This document shows, one piece after another, positions 5,188 through 5,357 of a DNA stretch of 5,357 bases. The stretch covers positions 1 through 5,357 of the forward strand of contig PLMM01000202.1 of the NCBI GenBank assembly GCA_003142495.1, given 5' to 3'. The notes under the pieces are model-generated. The model saw only the letters and a program-made list of their open reading frames with translations. It was not told the DNA's origin and did not search any database. Origin of the DNA: Gemmatimonadota bacterium. GTDB taxonomy: Bacteria; Gemmatimonadota; Gemmatimonadetes; Gemmatimonadales; Gemmatimonadaceae. Both the position numbers and the translations under genes were made by a program. Position 1 is the first letter of the stretch; each line of letters begins with the position of its first letter.

Positions 5188-5357
5188 TTGGCACCTCCCT
5201 TCGCCAACGCGACCACTTTCTGCACCGCTTCATCCATGTCGCTCGTGGCCGCGAAGCCGTTATCAGCGAGAATCTTCAGGGCGACCTCCTCGTTGGTACC
5301 GGTGAGGCGAATCACGAGGGGGACTTTGAGTGGGCTTTGTTTCGTGGCGGTGACGAT
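5184..5357 (-). CDS. sucC: Succinyl-CoA synthetase, beta subunit (SucC), C-terminal 57 residues only
   Basis: Only the last 57 codons of this gene are inside the window; the rest lies beyond the right edge. The visible part is the end of the C-terminal ligase domain, recognisable by [14 protein letters not shown], then LKILADNGF and a final helix with [13 protein letters not shown], which is how SucC proteins normally finish. SucC carries the ATP-grasp nucleotide site and contacts the SucD phosphohistidine; those residues lie outside the window. The TGA stop overlaps the GTG start of sucD (GTGA), the standard tight sucCD arrangement that favours equal production of the two subunits. The last codons also contain the sucD ribosome binding site. 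Identity is secured both by the tail sequence and by the adjacent sucD. Confidence 0.93.
   Translation of the reverse strand: MVTATKQSPLKVPLVIRLTGTNEEVALKILADNGFAATSDMDEAVQKVVALAKGGAK
5193..5199 (-). promoter_or_regulatory. Strong Shine-Dalgarno sequence for the GTG start of sucD
   Basis: GGGAGGT on the minus strand lies within the last codons of sucC, with a 5-base spacer to the GTG at 5187-5185. It supports GTG as the real start and implies independent, efficient initiation in addition to coupling with sucC. Confidence 0.75.

Overview
This window is an ordinary, densely packed bacterial housekeeping region of high G+C content. Every confident gene lies on the minus strand. In the direction of transcription (right to left) the order is: sucC (3' end only), sucD, a two-domain EIIA-like/CBS protein, ndk, a 272-base gap, yceD (DUF177), rpmF, plsX and fabH (missing only its last residues). 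I see no rRNA, tRNA, CRISPR, insertion sequence or prophage. The protein sequences and the gene order fit a Gram-negative-type, GC-rich soil or sediment lineage. Gemmatimonadota is my leading guess, with Myxococcota or Acidobacteriota as alternatives. This rests on family resemblance recalled from memory, not on a search.

The genes form two probable transcription units. The first (5357 to 2994) is sucC-sucD-EIIA/CBS-ndk. It is tightly coupled: sucC and sucD overlap in GTGA, sucD and the CBS gene overlap in ATGA, and the CBS gene and ndk are 2 bases apart. SucCD makes ATP or GTP from succinyl-CoA, and Ndk equilibrates nucleoside triphosphates. The CBS protein between them could be a nucleotide-sensing element of the same module; that is inference. 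The second unit (about 2758 to 1, continuing off the left edge) is yceD-rpmF-plsX-fabH, the widespread link between ribosome assembly (YceD, L32) and the start of fatty-acid and phospholipid synthesis (PlsX, FabH). plsX and fabH overlap in ATGA, and plsX uses a TTG start behind a good Shine-Dalgarno sequence inside the end of rpmF.

The gap between the units (2722-2993) is the least explained part. It holds a plausible sigma70-type promoter whose predicted start is almost at the yceD ATG, which suggests a leaderless message. It also holds a striking cluster of GATC/CGATCG palindromes and a 60-codon plus-strand reading frame with a coding-like composition that matches nothing I recognise.

I do not see a convincing undescribed system. 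The best leads are the EIIA-like/CBS protein inside the succinyl-CoA synthetase operon and the contents of the ndk-yceD gap.
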